A stretch of 12,747 bases of DNA from assembly GCA_964371725.1 (NCBI GenBank), contig CAYJNQ010000044.1, positions 1-12,747 on the forward strand. The letters run 5' to 3'. Every line of letters starts with the position of its first letter. The first letter of the stretch is position 1. Positions 1 to 7,350 of the stretch are shown piece after piece. This DNA is from JAAYCI01 sp964371725. GTDB taxonomy: Bacteria > Bacillota > Clostridia > Oscillospirales > Ruminococcaceae. Both the position numbers and the translations under genes were made by a program. The notes under the pieces are model-generated. The model did no database searches. It was not told where the DNA came from and was given only the letters and a program-made list of their open reading frames with translations.

Positions 1-612
1 GAGCTGGAAAACGCATACGAGATAAAAACATCGAAAGAGCGGGTTGAACAGGCGCCGTTTGTGCTCAATGCCACCTATGCAAGCGTGAACGGGGTTTCGT
101 CTATGGCCGGCTTTGCGCCATTCCGAATCAAGTATGAGCTGTGCGAGCTCATTTTGTGCGAAACGAACGAGGCGCTGCAAAATGTGGGCATCACCGTGAT
201 GGACGGGCCGTTTTTTTCCATTATGCCCTTTGGCAAAACCGGGATGCACTCGCTTACCTCGGTTACCTTTACACCGCACCTTTCCTGTATGCAAGATTTG
301 CCGTGTTTTCCCTGCCAAGAACAAAAGGGGGCGCAGTGCAGCCCCGAGAGCCTGGACAATTGCAATGAATGCAAGGCAAGGCCTAAAACGGCATGGCCTA
401 CCATGGGCCAGCTGGCGCGCAAATATTTAAACGACCATTACGGGTTTCAATACAAGGGGTCCATGTTCTCGATGAAGCCCATTTTAAAAGCCAGCGAAGT
501 GGACGATTCTCGCCCCACCTTGGTGCGCACAATGCACACAGAGCCCACCTTCGTCAGTGTGCTAAGCGGGAAAATCAACACGGTATACGATTTGGAGGAT
601 GTGCTCAAATGA
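1..612 (+). CDS. FAD-dependent oxidoreductase, C-terminal part (5' truncated by window edge)
   Basis: The frame is open from base 1 to a TGA at 610-612, giving the last 203 residues of a protein whose N-terminus lies outside the window. The FAD-binding Rossmann motif would be in the missing part, so the family call rests on the C-terminal pattern. That pattern is a conserved-looking segment (residues about 70-93) and an ending of the type T-x-P-T-F-x-x-V-L-S-G-K-I-N-T-V-Y-D, which I associate with DAO-type FAD-dependent oxidoreductases found in surface polysaccharide loci. Six cysteines cluster at visible residues 96, 102, 105, 113, 121 and 124, suggesting a bound metal, which is inference. 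The stop overlaps the glycosyltransferase start (ATGA), so the two are probably translationally coupled. Substrate unknown. Family confidence is moderate; that it is a real gene end is near certain. Confidence 0.6.
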   Translation, partial: ELENAYEIKTSKERVEQAPFVLNATYASVNGVSSMAGFAPFRIKYELCELILCETNEALQNVGITVMDGPFFSIMPFGKTGMHSLTSVTFTPHLSCMQDLPCFPCQEQKGAQCSPESLDNCNECKARPKTAWPTMGQLARKYLNDHYGFQYKGSMFSMKPILKASEVDDSRPTLVRTMHTEPTFVSVLSGKINTVYDLEDVLK

Positions 613-1535
613 CAGAAAAAGATAAAAATTTCATTTCGGCCGTTGTTTGTTTGGGGAACGAAAAAAAATATGTGCGGGCATTTTTGGAAAAAGTGACAGA
701 ACAGCTCGGCGCTCACTTTGAAAAATATGAGCTTATTTTTGTGAACGATGCCTCGCGAGACGGCAGCGTGGAGGCCGTGCGTGCGTTTTTGAAAGAAATG
801 GAAAACGCCCCGCCCGTCACGATGATTCACATGAGTTTGCATCAGGGCTTGGAGATTGCCATGCAAGCCGGGGTGGATATGGCCGTGGGTGATTTTGTGT
901 ATGAATTCGATTCCATGCAAATGCCCTGGCCGGAAGATTTGATAGCGAAAGCATATGAAGCCTGCATTTCGGGCAGCGACATTGTGGCCGTTTCCCCAAG
1001 AAAAAACAGGAGCCTGTTTTCGGCTGTGTTTTATCGCCTGTTCAATTCGTCCAGCGGCTCGAAATATGCGCTTAGAACCGATGTGTTTCGCGTTTTAAGT
1101 CGTCGTGCGGTGAACCGCATTCGGGCGGTAAGCGAGGCCACCCCGTTTCGCAAGGCGGCCTATGCAACCTGCGGTTTGCGCGTGGAGCATCTTTGCTATG
1201 CGGGCGATGCGGGTAAAACGAATGAAACGTTGCGTGCCGCGCGCGCAGCCGATGCGCTGGTTGTATACACAAACCTTGCTTTTAAAGCCTCGCTTTGCAT
1301 TGCGGGTATCATGCTCTTTTTAATGTTGGCAGCGGTGGTGTACACCATGGTGATGTATTTCGGCATGGGGCAAAACTTGGCCACGGGCTGGACCACCACC
1401 ATGCTTCTGATGACAGGCGGTTTCTTTGGGGTGTTTTTAATTTTAACCGTGGTGCTCAAATACTTAGCGCTCCTCGTGGAACTCGTGTTTAAAAAGCAAA
1501 AATACCTTGTGGAATCCGTGGAAAAAGTGGTATGA
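609..1535 (+). CDS. Glycosyltransferase family 2, membrane-anchored (DPM/GtrB-like)
   Basis: A 308-residue protein starting at the ATG of the ATGA overlap with the upstream gene. The frame stays open further upstream, but only inside that gene's coding region. The GT-A nucleotide-sugar fold is seen in I-F-V-N-D-A-S-R-D-G-S (residues 43-53), H-Q-G-L-E-I-A-x-Q-A-G-V-D-x-A-x-G-D (78-95) and a DxD-like region E-F-D-S-M-Q-M-P-W-P-E-D (99-110). Residues 154-176 match the usual acceptor-side pattern (L-R-T-D-V-F-R-V-L-S-R-R). Two hydrophobic segments (about 227-250 and 262-292) anchor it in the membrane, as in DPMS/GtrB-type enzymes that load sugars onto polyprenyl phosphate. The second aspartate of DxD appears replaced (D101-S-M103). 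It overlaps the next gene by ATGA (1532-1535), so it probably works with that membrane protein. The sugar and acceptor are not predictable here. Confidence 0.85.
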   Translation: MTEKDKNFISAVVCLGNEKKYVRAFLEKVTEQLGAHFEKYELIFVNDASRDGSVEAVRAFLKEMENAPPVTMIHMSLHQGLEIAMQAGVDMAVGDFVYEFDSMQMPWPEDLIAKAYEACISGSDIVAVSPRKNRSLFSAVFYRLFNSSSGSKYALRTDVFRVLSRRAVNRIRAVSEATPFRKAAYATCGLRVEHLCYAGDAGKTNETLRAARAADALVVYTNLAFKASLCIAGIMLFLMLAAVVYTMVMYFGMGQNLATGWTTTMLLMTGGFFGVFLILTVVLKYLALLVELVFKKQKYLVESVEKVV

Positions 1536-3226
1536 TAAAAAGCTTTCGTTCGGCGCAAATAAACCAAAAATTTTATGTAATTTTGCTCTTTCTAATTGTT
1601 TTGGCAAGGCTTTCCATTGCCGTAAGCCAGCGTGTTTTTTTAATGCCAAACGGTGCAGGCATTGACGATGGGTTGATGTTTGCGGCGGCACAATCGATAG
1701 AAGCGGGGAATTGGCTGGGTGCGTATGGGGCGTTTACTTTGGCCAAAACCATGGGTTTTTCTCTGTGGCTTTTTCTGGTGCATGGCAGCGGCGTGCCCTA
1801 TCTTTTGGCCAATGCACTGTTATGGGTGCTCTGCAGCGGTTTTGCTGTGTGGGCTCTGCGCCCTGTGGCGCCGGGCAATGTGTTGCGTGCGGCGCTGTTT
1901 GCATTGTTCGCTTTTTTGCCCACAAGCTTTGCTTTTTTCACAACGCGTGCCTATCGCGATGCTGTTTTCTCCTCGTTTTGTTTGCTTTTGTTCGCGGGTG
2001 TTTTGGCACTTGCTCTGCGTGCCAAAGAGGAAAAAATGCGGGGTCGTTTTGCCGCTGCCATCGGCACGGGGATAGGCCTGGCCGGTGTTTTCTTGCTCAG
2101 GGAAGACGGGTTGGTTTTGCTGCCGTTTGCCCTGTGTGGGCTGGGGCTGTTGCTTTTGCACATGCTCAAAAACGATGCGGTAAAACACAAAAAGAAGCTG
2201 GTTTTGCAGTGCATACTGCCCTTTCTGTTTCTGTTTGTAGGGGTGGTGTCCTTTTCTCTTGCAAACTACATGCACTATGGCGTTTTCATGCTTAGCGACA
2301 ACACCCAAGGGGCATTTCCCGCCGCCTATGGTGCCATTGCGGCCGTGGCAGAGGCAGAAAGCGATTTCGAGCGTTTGGTACCGGTGCCGAATGAGGCGCT
2401 TGAGAAACTTATGGAAGAAGTACCCTCACTTGCCCTTTTGAAGCCATCCCTGGAAGAAGGGGCGGCCTACAACGGGTTCTACAACCGGGAAAAAGACGGT
2501 TATGGTGGCAGTTTTTATTACGCTTTGCGTCTTGCGGCCGATTTGCAGGGGCTAACCCCCACTGCCCAAAGTGCCCAAAACTACTGGTGGCAAGTACAAA
2601 ATGAAATTGAACAAGCGGTGGCCGAAGGACGTTTGCAAAGTGCGCAACCGAGCGGCGGAACGCTGGCGCGCTGGAATGCACAGATGTTTTGGCCGGTGGT
2701 GCAGGAATTTTTCGCCTCCATGCGCGCAACCCTTTTCTTTGAAAACATCGAGGCACGCCCCATTTTGAGTGAAGGGACATATGAAGAGGCGCTGGAGATG
2801 GCCGTGTGGCTCAACACAGTGCCGCAGGAGCCTGTGTATGAACAAGGCAGCGAAACTCTGTATATGAATCCCCTGCAAACGGCTGTGTTTTTCATGTGCG
2901 ATGGGCTGATTTGGCTCTATCGCGTGCTGCTTTGGCCCTTGCTTTTTGCGGCCTTGTATCAAACGGGAAAAAACTTGTGGCAGGGTGCAAAGGCCAGCTT
3001 GTCCGGCAGGCGCCTTTCGGAAAGCTTGCTGCTCTCGCTGCTTTGCGTAGGGCTTTTGCTCAGTTATCTTTTGCGCCTTTTTGTGGCGGCCTATTTAGAG
3101 GTGGCGGCGTTCGACATCGGCACCGAGCTCATGTATTTGGCCAGTGGAATGCCGGCGCTTTTGCTGTTTTGCCTATTGGGTGCATTGCAAAGCAAATGGC
3201 CGTTTGAAAAGGAAAGGGCGGTGTGA
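1532..3226 (+). CDS. Polytopic membrane protein, GT-C glycosyltransferase-like
   Basis: A 564-residue integral membrane protein starting at the ATG of an ATGA overlap with the GT2 gene. About ten hydrophobic segments are visible: roughly 13-33, 75-108 (two), 118-138, 145-163, 172-188, 193-212, 223-243, then 450-478, 497-522 and 531-551. The loop after the first helix carries G-I-D-D-G-L-M-F (residues 43-50), followed by a G-N-W-L-G-x-Y pattern. Acidic residues at this place are the hallmark of GT-C transferases that use polyprenyl-phosphate sugars. A loop motif L-R-E-D-G (189-193) also fits. Residues about 246-450 form a large soluble insertion, probably outside the cell. I do not recognise a specific family. 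The inferred role is transfer of a lipid-linked sugar made by the upstream GT2, supported only by gene coupling and the acidic first loop. Confidence 0.65.
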   Translation: MIKSFRSAQINQKFYVILLFLIVLARLSIAVSQRVFLMPNGAGIDDGLMFAAAQSIEAGNWLGAYGAFTLAKTMGFSLWLFLVHGSGVPYLLANALLWVLCSGFAVWALRPVAPGNVLRAALFALFAFLPTSFAFFTTRAYRDAVFSSFCLLLFAGVLALALRAKEEKMRGRFAAAIGTGIGLAGVFLLREDGLVLLPFALCGLGLLLLHMLKNDAVKHKKKLVLQCILPFLFLFVGVVSFSLANYMHYGVFMLSDNTQGAFPAAYGAIAAVAEAESDFERLVPVPNEALEKLMEEVPSLALLKPSLEEGAAYNGFYNREKDGYGGSFYYALRLAADLQGLTPTAQSAQNYWWQVQNEIEQAVAEGRLQSAQPSGGTLARWNAQMFWPVVQEFFASMRATLFFENIEARPILSEGTYEEALEMAVWLNTVPQEPVYEQGSETLYMNPLQTAVFFMCDGLIWLYRVLLWPLLFAALYQTGKNLWQGAKASLSGRRLSESLLLSLLCVGLLLSYLLRLFVAAYLEVAAFDIGTELMYLASGMPALLLFCLLGALQSKWPFEKERAV

Positions 3227-3227
3227 G

Positions 3228-4457
3228 ATGCCGGATGTTGTGATTGTGGGCGCGGGTGCCGCGGGCTTGTGGGCGGCCGGAACCGCCTTGCAGGGTGGCT
3301 GTGCGGTGACAGTGGTGGAACACATGGAAACGCCGGCGCAAAAGCTGGCCATCACGGGCAAAGGGCGCTGCAATGTAACCAATGCCTGCAACGAAGATGA
3401 ATTCCTGAAACAGGTGCGCCACAACCCACGTTTTTTATACAGCTCCCTCTACGCCCTACCGCCCAAAGCCGTGATGGAGCAGTTTGAAGAAGAGATGAAC
3501 TTGCCGCTTAAAGTGGAGCGCGCGCGGCGCGTGTTTCCCCTAAGCGACAAGGCAGAGCACGTGGTGCAAGCCTTGCTAAAACGCGCCGAAGGGGCGCTTT
3601 TTGTGCGAGGGCGAGCGGAAAAAATTATGTGCAACGAGCTTGGCGGTGTGCAAGGCGTGCGCCTTTCAGACGGGCGAGAACTGCCTGCCGAGGCCGTTCT
3701 GTTGGCCACAGGTGGCGTGTCTTACCCCGTAACGGGATCCACGGGGCTTGGCCATAAAATGGCCGCCGAAGCAGGGCACAACATCACGCCTTTGCGCCCA
3801 AGCCTTGTGTCGCTTGTGGAAAAAGGGAAACTTTGCGCACAAATGCAGGGGCTCAGCCTGCGCAATGTGCAGCTTCGTCTGCTGGAAGATGAACGTGTCG
3901 TGTTTTGCGAGCAGGGTGAATTGCTGTTCACCCATTTCGGCCTTTCCGGGCCGCTTACGCTGTCGGCCAGTGCCTATGTGGAGGATTTGCAAAAACACCG
4001 CTATGTGGCCGAGATAGATTTGAAGCCGGCACTGGACATGGAAAAATTGGAAAAACGTCTCCAGCGCGATTTCGATGCATTTTCCGCACGCAAAACGGCC
4101 AATTGCCTAGACAAACTGCTGCCGCAAACCATGCGCAGCGTGGTGTTTGAAAAGTGGGGCGTGAACCCGGAAAAGAAAGCAGGGGAGGTGACACGCCAAG
4201 AGCGTGCACGCCTTGCAAAGTGCCTAAAGCAGTTTCGCATATCCATTGCGGACAGGGGAGATTTGCAGCATGCAGTGGTTACGGCAGGCGGGGTGGATGT
4301 GAAAGAGGTGAACCCCAAAACCATGCAAAGCAAGCGGTGCAAGGGGCTGTATTTTGCGGGAGAAATATTGGATGTGGACGCCTACACAGGCGGATACAAC
4401 TTGCAAATTGCCTTTTGCACGGCGCAGGCGGCGGCACAGGCAATGAGCGAAATATAA
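3228..4457 (+). CDS. BaiN/HI0933-like NAD(P)/FAD-dependent oxidoreductase
   Basis: A 409-residue flavoprotein of the HI0933/YhiN/BaiN family. The start is ATG 3228, behind GGAAAGGG (3211-3218) and one base after the previous stop; a longer reading would run back into the upstream gene. Motifs in order: FAD Rossmann G-A-G-A-A-G (8-13), the family signature G-K-G-R-C-N-V-T-N (44-52), A-T-G-G (160-163), F-T-H-F-G-L-S-G-P (234-242), and a long C-terminal FAD signature T-A-G-G-V-D-V through G-L-Y-F-A-G-E-I-L-D-V-D-A-Y-T-G-G-Y-N-L-Q (352-393). Length is normal for the family. One member, BaiN, has been linked to reductive bile-acid metabolism, but most members have unknown substrates and are widespread in Firmicutes, so that role should not be assumed here. 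Position directly before cmk is a common clostridial arrangement. Confidence 0.92.
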   Translation: MPDVVIVGAGAAGLWAAGTALQGGCAVTVVEHMETPAQKLAITGKGRCNVTNACNEDEFLKQVRHNPRFLYSSLYALPPKAVMEQFEEEMNLPLKVERARRVFPLSDKAEHVVQALLKRAEGALFVRGRAEKIMCNELGGVQGVRLSDGRELPAEAVLLATGGVSYPVTGSTGLGHKMAAEAGHNITPLRPSLVSLVEKGKLCAQMQGLSLRNVQLRLLEDERVVFCEQGELLFTHFGLSGPLTLSASAYVEDLQKHRYVAEIDLKPALDMEKLEKRLQRDFDAFSARKTANCLDKLLPQTMRSVVFEKWGVNPEKKAGEVTRQERARLAKCLKQFRISIADRGDLQHAVVTAGGVDVKEVNPKTMQSKRCKGLYFAGEILDVDAYTGGYNLQIAFCTAQAAAQAMSEI

Positions 4458-4500
4458 GCATTCAGTTTATGATATTTTGAAACCAAAGGGGTGTATTGAG

Positions 4501-5178
4501 ATGATTTCCATAGCCATTGACGGGCCATCCGGTGCCGGCAAAAGCACATTGAGTCGTGAACTTTCGAAAAAATTAGGTTTTATATATGTGGATACGGGCG
4601 CTTTGTATCGCGCCGTGGGGCTGTTCGTGTTGGAACGGGGGAAAAGCCCGAAAGACCGGCCCTGTGTGGCAGAGTTGCTTTCGGAAATAGAGGTAAATCT
4701 TTCGTACGAAAAAGGGGAGCAGCAGGTGTTTCTCAATGGCCGGAACGTATCCGGCGACATTCGTAAAGAGGAAGTTTCCATGGCGGCAAGCGATGTATCG
4801 GCCCACAAAGAGGTGCGTGCTTTTTTGCTGGAAACACAAAGAAGGCTTGCGCGCGAGCAAAACGTGGTGATGGATGGCAGGGACATTGGCACCGTGGTGT
4901 TGCCGGGTGCGAATTTAAAAATTTTTTTAACGGCCACGCCGGAAGACAGGGCCCAAAGACGCTACGAAGAGCTTTTACAAAGGGGGATGCCGGCACAATA
5001 TGATGAGGTGCTGGCCGACGTGAAAAAGCGCGACCACAACGACACCCACCGCAGTGAAGCGCCGCTTAAAAGGGCGGAAGATGCGGTGGAAGTGGTGACA
5101 ACGGGCAACCGTTTTGAGCAATCGCTGGATATTTTGTACAGAACCATTGTGGAAAATGTGCCCGGCCTTGAAGGGTAA
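4501..5178 (+). CDS. cmk: Cytidylate kinase
   Basis: A 225-residue (d)CMP kinase that phosphorylates CMP and dCMP to the diphosphates with ATP, in cytosolic pyrimidine salvage and nucleotide supply. Seen: P-loop G-P-S-G-A-G-K-S-T (8-16), D-T-G-A-L-Y-R-A (31-38), the CMP-binding D-G-R-D-I-G-T (125-131), and lid residues R-D-H-N-D-T-H-R (177-184). Length matches the family. The start is ATG 4501, preceded by AAAGGGG (4485-4491); a TTG eight codons upstream is in frame but would place the SD inside the gene. A 43-base gap separates it from the flavoprotein gene. It holds a TATGAT (4468-4473) but no matching -35, so no promoter is claimed. ispH-rpsA follows after 22 bases, consistent with an operon and with the widespread cmk-rpsA linkage. 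Confidence 0.97.
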   Translation: MISIAIDGPSGAGKSTLSRELSKKLGFIYVDTGALYRAVGLFVLERGKSPKDRPCVAELLSEIEVNLSYEKGEQQVFLNGRNVSGDIRKEEVSMAASDVSAHKEVRAFLLETQRRLAREQNVVMDGRDIGTVVLPGANLKIFLTATPEDRAQRRYEELLQRGMPAQYDEVLADVKKRDHNDTHRSEAPLKRAEDAVEVVTTGNRFEQSLDILYRTIVENVPGLEG

Positions 5179-5184
5179 ACGAAA

Positions 5185-5194
5185 AAGGTGGTGA
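5185..5194 (+). promoter_or_regulatory. Ribosome binding site deciding the TTG start of ispH-rpsA
   Basis: AAGGTGGTGA differs by one base from the ideal AAGGAGGTGA and lies six bases before TTG 5201. The same frame is closed just upstream by a TGA at 5192-5194, so TTG 5201 is the first usable codon. An alternative TTG at 5237 would give a more family-typical short N-terminus, but it has only a weaker GAGGGAG about 11 bases upstream. Confidence 0.75.
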
Positions 5195-5200
5195 AGCGCA

Positions 5201-7261
5201 TTGACGAACTGTGAGAACGAGGGAGCGGGCATCTCGTTGGAGGTGGCCAAAACGGCCGGATTCTGCTTTGGGGTGGACCGTGCCGTGCGCATGACAGAAG
5301 ACCTGCTTGAGCAGGGTGCGAAGCCGGTGACGCTCGGGCCTTTGATTCACAACCCCCAGGTGATTGCGCGTTTGCAAGAGAGGGGCGTGCAAATTGCACA
5401 GGATGTAGACGAGGTACCAAAGGGGTGTGTGGCTGTGATTCGCAGCCATGGTGTGCCACCTAAAACGCGCACAGCTTTAATGGCGCAGGCGGCCTCGGTG
5501 GTAGACGCAACCTGCCCTTATGTGGATAAAATTCACAAGGTGGCAAGGGAGTGCGCAAGCCAAAACACCCTGTTTTTGCTTGCGGGCGATGCAAATCATC
5601 CTGAAATTCAAGGAATTGCAGGCGAGGCCGAACAAATGACCTATGTGTTCCCGAATTTTGAAAAATTGGTCGAATTATCAAATGAAATTGACATGTCAAG
5701 GAAAATTGTGGTGGCGGCACAAACCACATTTTCGCTGGAAGAATGGCAAGCTTGCATTGCTTTCATTAAAAAACTATGTACAAACTGCGTTATATTTGAT
5801 ACAATATGTAAAGCAACACAGGCGAGACAGAGAGAAACGGAAGAGATGAGCCGCCGATGCGATTTGGTGATTGTAATCGGTGGCAAAGGTTCTTCCAATA
5901 CCCGAAAGTTGTATCAAGTGGCAGCGGCCAACACCAAAGCGGTACAGGTGGAAGAGGCAAAAGAGCTGCAAGGCCTGTCACTCGAAGGCATTCACAGAAT
6001 TGGTATAACAGCAGGGGCCTCGACGCCGTCGTCTGCAATTGAGGAGGTACGAGCCACCATGAGCGAACAAATCCGCGACGGAGAGAAAACGTTTGAAGAG
6101 ATGCTGGCAGAATCGATGAAGCCGGTGTATGCCGGGCAAGTTGTAAAGGGCGTAGTAGAAGCCGTGTCTGCCAACGAAATTACCGTGGACATCGGAACAA
6201 AACACACGGGCATTGTCAAGATGGAAGAATTGACAGATGACCCGGCCATTCGCAGTGCGGATGAAGTGGTGAAACGGGATGATGAGCTGGACTTGGTTGT
6301 GGTAAAAGTGAACGACCAAGACGGGATTGTCTACCTGTCGAAACGCCAAATGGAAGCACGCAAAGGTGCCATCGAGGTAGAGAAAGCGGCCGAAGAGGGA
6401 ACGGTGATGGACGGATACATCATCGAATCCAACAAAGGCGGCCTTGTGGCCAATGTAAAAGGTGTGAAAGTGTTCATTCCCGCAAGCCAGGCAACGGCAC
6501 GCCGTGGGGAGGACTACACCGCGCTTGTGCGCCAACATGTGCGCTTGAAAATCAAAGAGTACAGCCCGCGCCGCACCATTGGTAGCATCCGCGAGGTGCT
6601 TGCCGAGGAACAAAGCGCCATTCGCGACAAATTCTGGGGCGATGTGGAAACGGGCAAACAATATATCGGAACGGTGAAAAGCCTAACCAACTACGGCGCC
6701 TTTGTGGACATTGGCGGTGTGGATGGCCTTGTGCACATTTCGGAACTGTCTTGGGATCGCATCAAGCACCCGAGTGAGGTTGTTTCTGTGGGCGACAGCA
6801 TCGAAGTGTATGTAAAAGATTTAGACACCGAAAACCAGAAGGTATCCCTCGGCTTCAAAAAAGTAGAGGACAACCCCTGGGAGAAACTGAGAAACGAATA
6901 CCCCATTGGCAGTGCATTCAAAGCACCGGTGGTGAGCTTGACCCAATTCGGTTCTTTTGTGCGCATTTTGCCGGGCATCGATGGCCTTGTGCACATCAGT
7001 GAAATCAGCCACGAGCGTGTGGAAAAAGTGGCGGATGCCCTAAAAGTGGGCGACGAAGTGGAAGTGAAATTGCTGGATGTGGATTTCGACCGCAAGCGCA
7101 TCAGCCTGTCTATCAAAGCCTTGCTCGATAAGCCCGAAGAGGAAGTGCAAAACGAGGAAGACAGTGTGGTGGCCAGTGCCAGCGAAGAAGAAGTAACTGT
7201 GGCACCCGAGATGGTAGAAGAGGAAGTGCCGCAAGAGGCTGCGGACGAAACGGCAGAGTAA
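5201..7261 (+). CDS. ispH-rpsA: Bifunctional IspH (HMBPP reductase) - ribosomal protein S1 fusion
   Basis: A 686-residue fusion. Residues about 13-287 are IspH, the [4Fe-4S] enzyme making IPP and DMAPP from HMBPP in the last MEP-pathway step. Cluster cysteines are C22 (G-F-C-F-G-V), C105 (A-T-C-P-Y-V) and C203 (T-I-C-K-A-T-Q). Substrate-site motifs are H50 (L-I-H-N-P-Q), H83 (S-H-G-V-P), N-H-P-E (132-135), T-T-F (175-177) and S-S-N (231-233). Residues about 308-640 hold four S1 RNA-binding repeats (308-384, 400-470, 486-555, 571-640); the last two carry the clear Y/F-G-A/S-F-V...D-G-L-V-H-I-S-E pattern. An acidic tail fills 645-686. Such fusions are annotated in many Clostridia. The TTG start is chosen from the SD; all active-site residues lie downstream of either candidate start. 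A strong internal SD plus ATG at 6042-6061 coincides with the domain boundary (see findings). A terminator follows. Confidence 0.95.
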   Translation: MTNCENEGAGISLEVAKTAGFCFGVDRAVRMTEDLLEQGAKPVTLGPLIHNPQVIARLQERGVQIAQDVDEVPKGCVAVIRSHGVPPKTRTALMAQAASVVDATCPYVDKIHKVARECASQNTLFLLAGDANHPEIQGIAGEAEQMTYVFPNFEKLVELSNEIDMSRKIVVAAQTTFSLEEWQACIAFIKKLCTNCVIFDTICKATQARQRETEEMSRRCDLVIVIGGKGSSNTRKLYQVAAANTKAVQVEEAKELQGLSLEGIHRIGITAGASTPSSAIEEVRATMSEQIRDGEKTFEEMLAESMKPVYAGQVVKGVVEAVSANEITVDIGTKHTGIVKMEELTDDPAIRSADEVVKRDDELDLVVVKVNDQDGIVYLSKRQMEARKGAIEVEKAAEEGTVMDGYIIESNKGGLVANVKGVKVFIPASQATARRGEDYTALVRQHVRLKIKEYSPRRTIGSIREVLAEEQSAIRDKFWGDVETGKQYIGTVKSLTNYGAFVDIGGVDGLVHISELSWDRIKHPSEVVSVGDSIEVYVKDLDTENQKVSLGFKKVEDNPWEKLRNEYPIGSAFKAPVVSLTQFGSFVRILPGIDGLVHISEISHERVEKVADALKVGDEVEVKLLDVDFDRKRISLSIKALLDKPEEEVQNEEDSVVASASEEEVTVAPEMVEEEVPQEAADETAE
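6042..6061 (+). promoter_or_regulatory. Possible internal translation start for free S1 within ispH-rpsA
   Basis: A perfect AGGAGGT (6042-6048) lies ten bases before an in-frame ATG (6059-6061, Met287 of the fusion). Met287 falls where the IspH domain ends, and the following residues (M-S-E-Q-I-R-D-G-E-K-T-F) look like a natural S1 N-terminus. Initiation here would give a 400-residue four-repeat S1 protein. The spacing is slightly long, and the SD encodes Glu-Glu-Val in a region where IspH proteins often have such residues, so it may be fortuitous. Confidence 0.4.
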
Positions 7262-7297
7262 GCACGGCAACATGGCAATTTTTTGCACAGAATACCG

Positions 7298-7329
7298 GCG
7301 GGGGCAAATTTAATTTGTCCCCGCTTTTT
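7298..7329 (+). terminator. Rho-independent terminator after ispH-rpsA
   Basis: The arms 7298-7310 (GCGGGGGCAAATT) and 7312-7324 (AATTTGTCCCCGC) are complementary over 13 positions with one G-U pair, followed by five T residues (7325-7329). A few central A/T pairs must open to form a real loop. The GC-rich base directly before the T-run is typical. It lies 37 bases after the ispH-rpsA stop and only 21 bases before the next start codon. Confidence 0.88.
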
Positions 7330-7350
7330 CCAAAATAGGGAGGATCTACG

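Noticed and set aside
3228..4457. Assigning a bile-acid (bai) pathway to the BaiN-like gene
   Set aside because: No other bai gene is present, and the family is widespread in bacteria without bile-acid conversion.
5688..5693. Perfect TTGACA inside ispH as a -35 element
   Set aside because: The region 16-18 bases downstream (around 5711) is GTGGCG-like and has no -10 resemblance.
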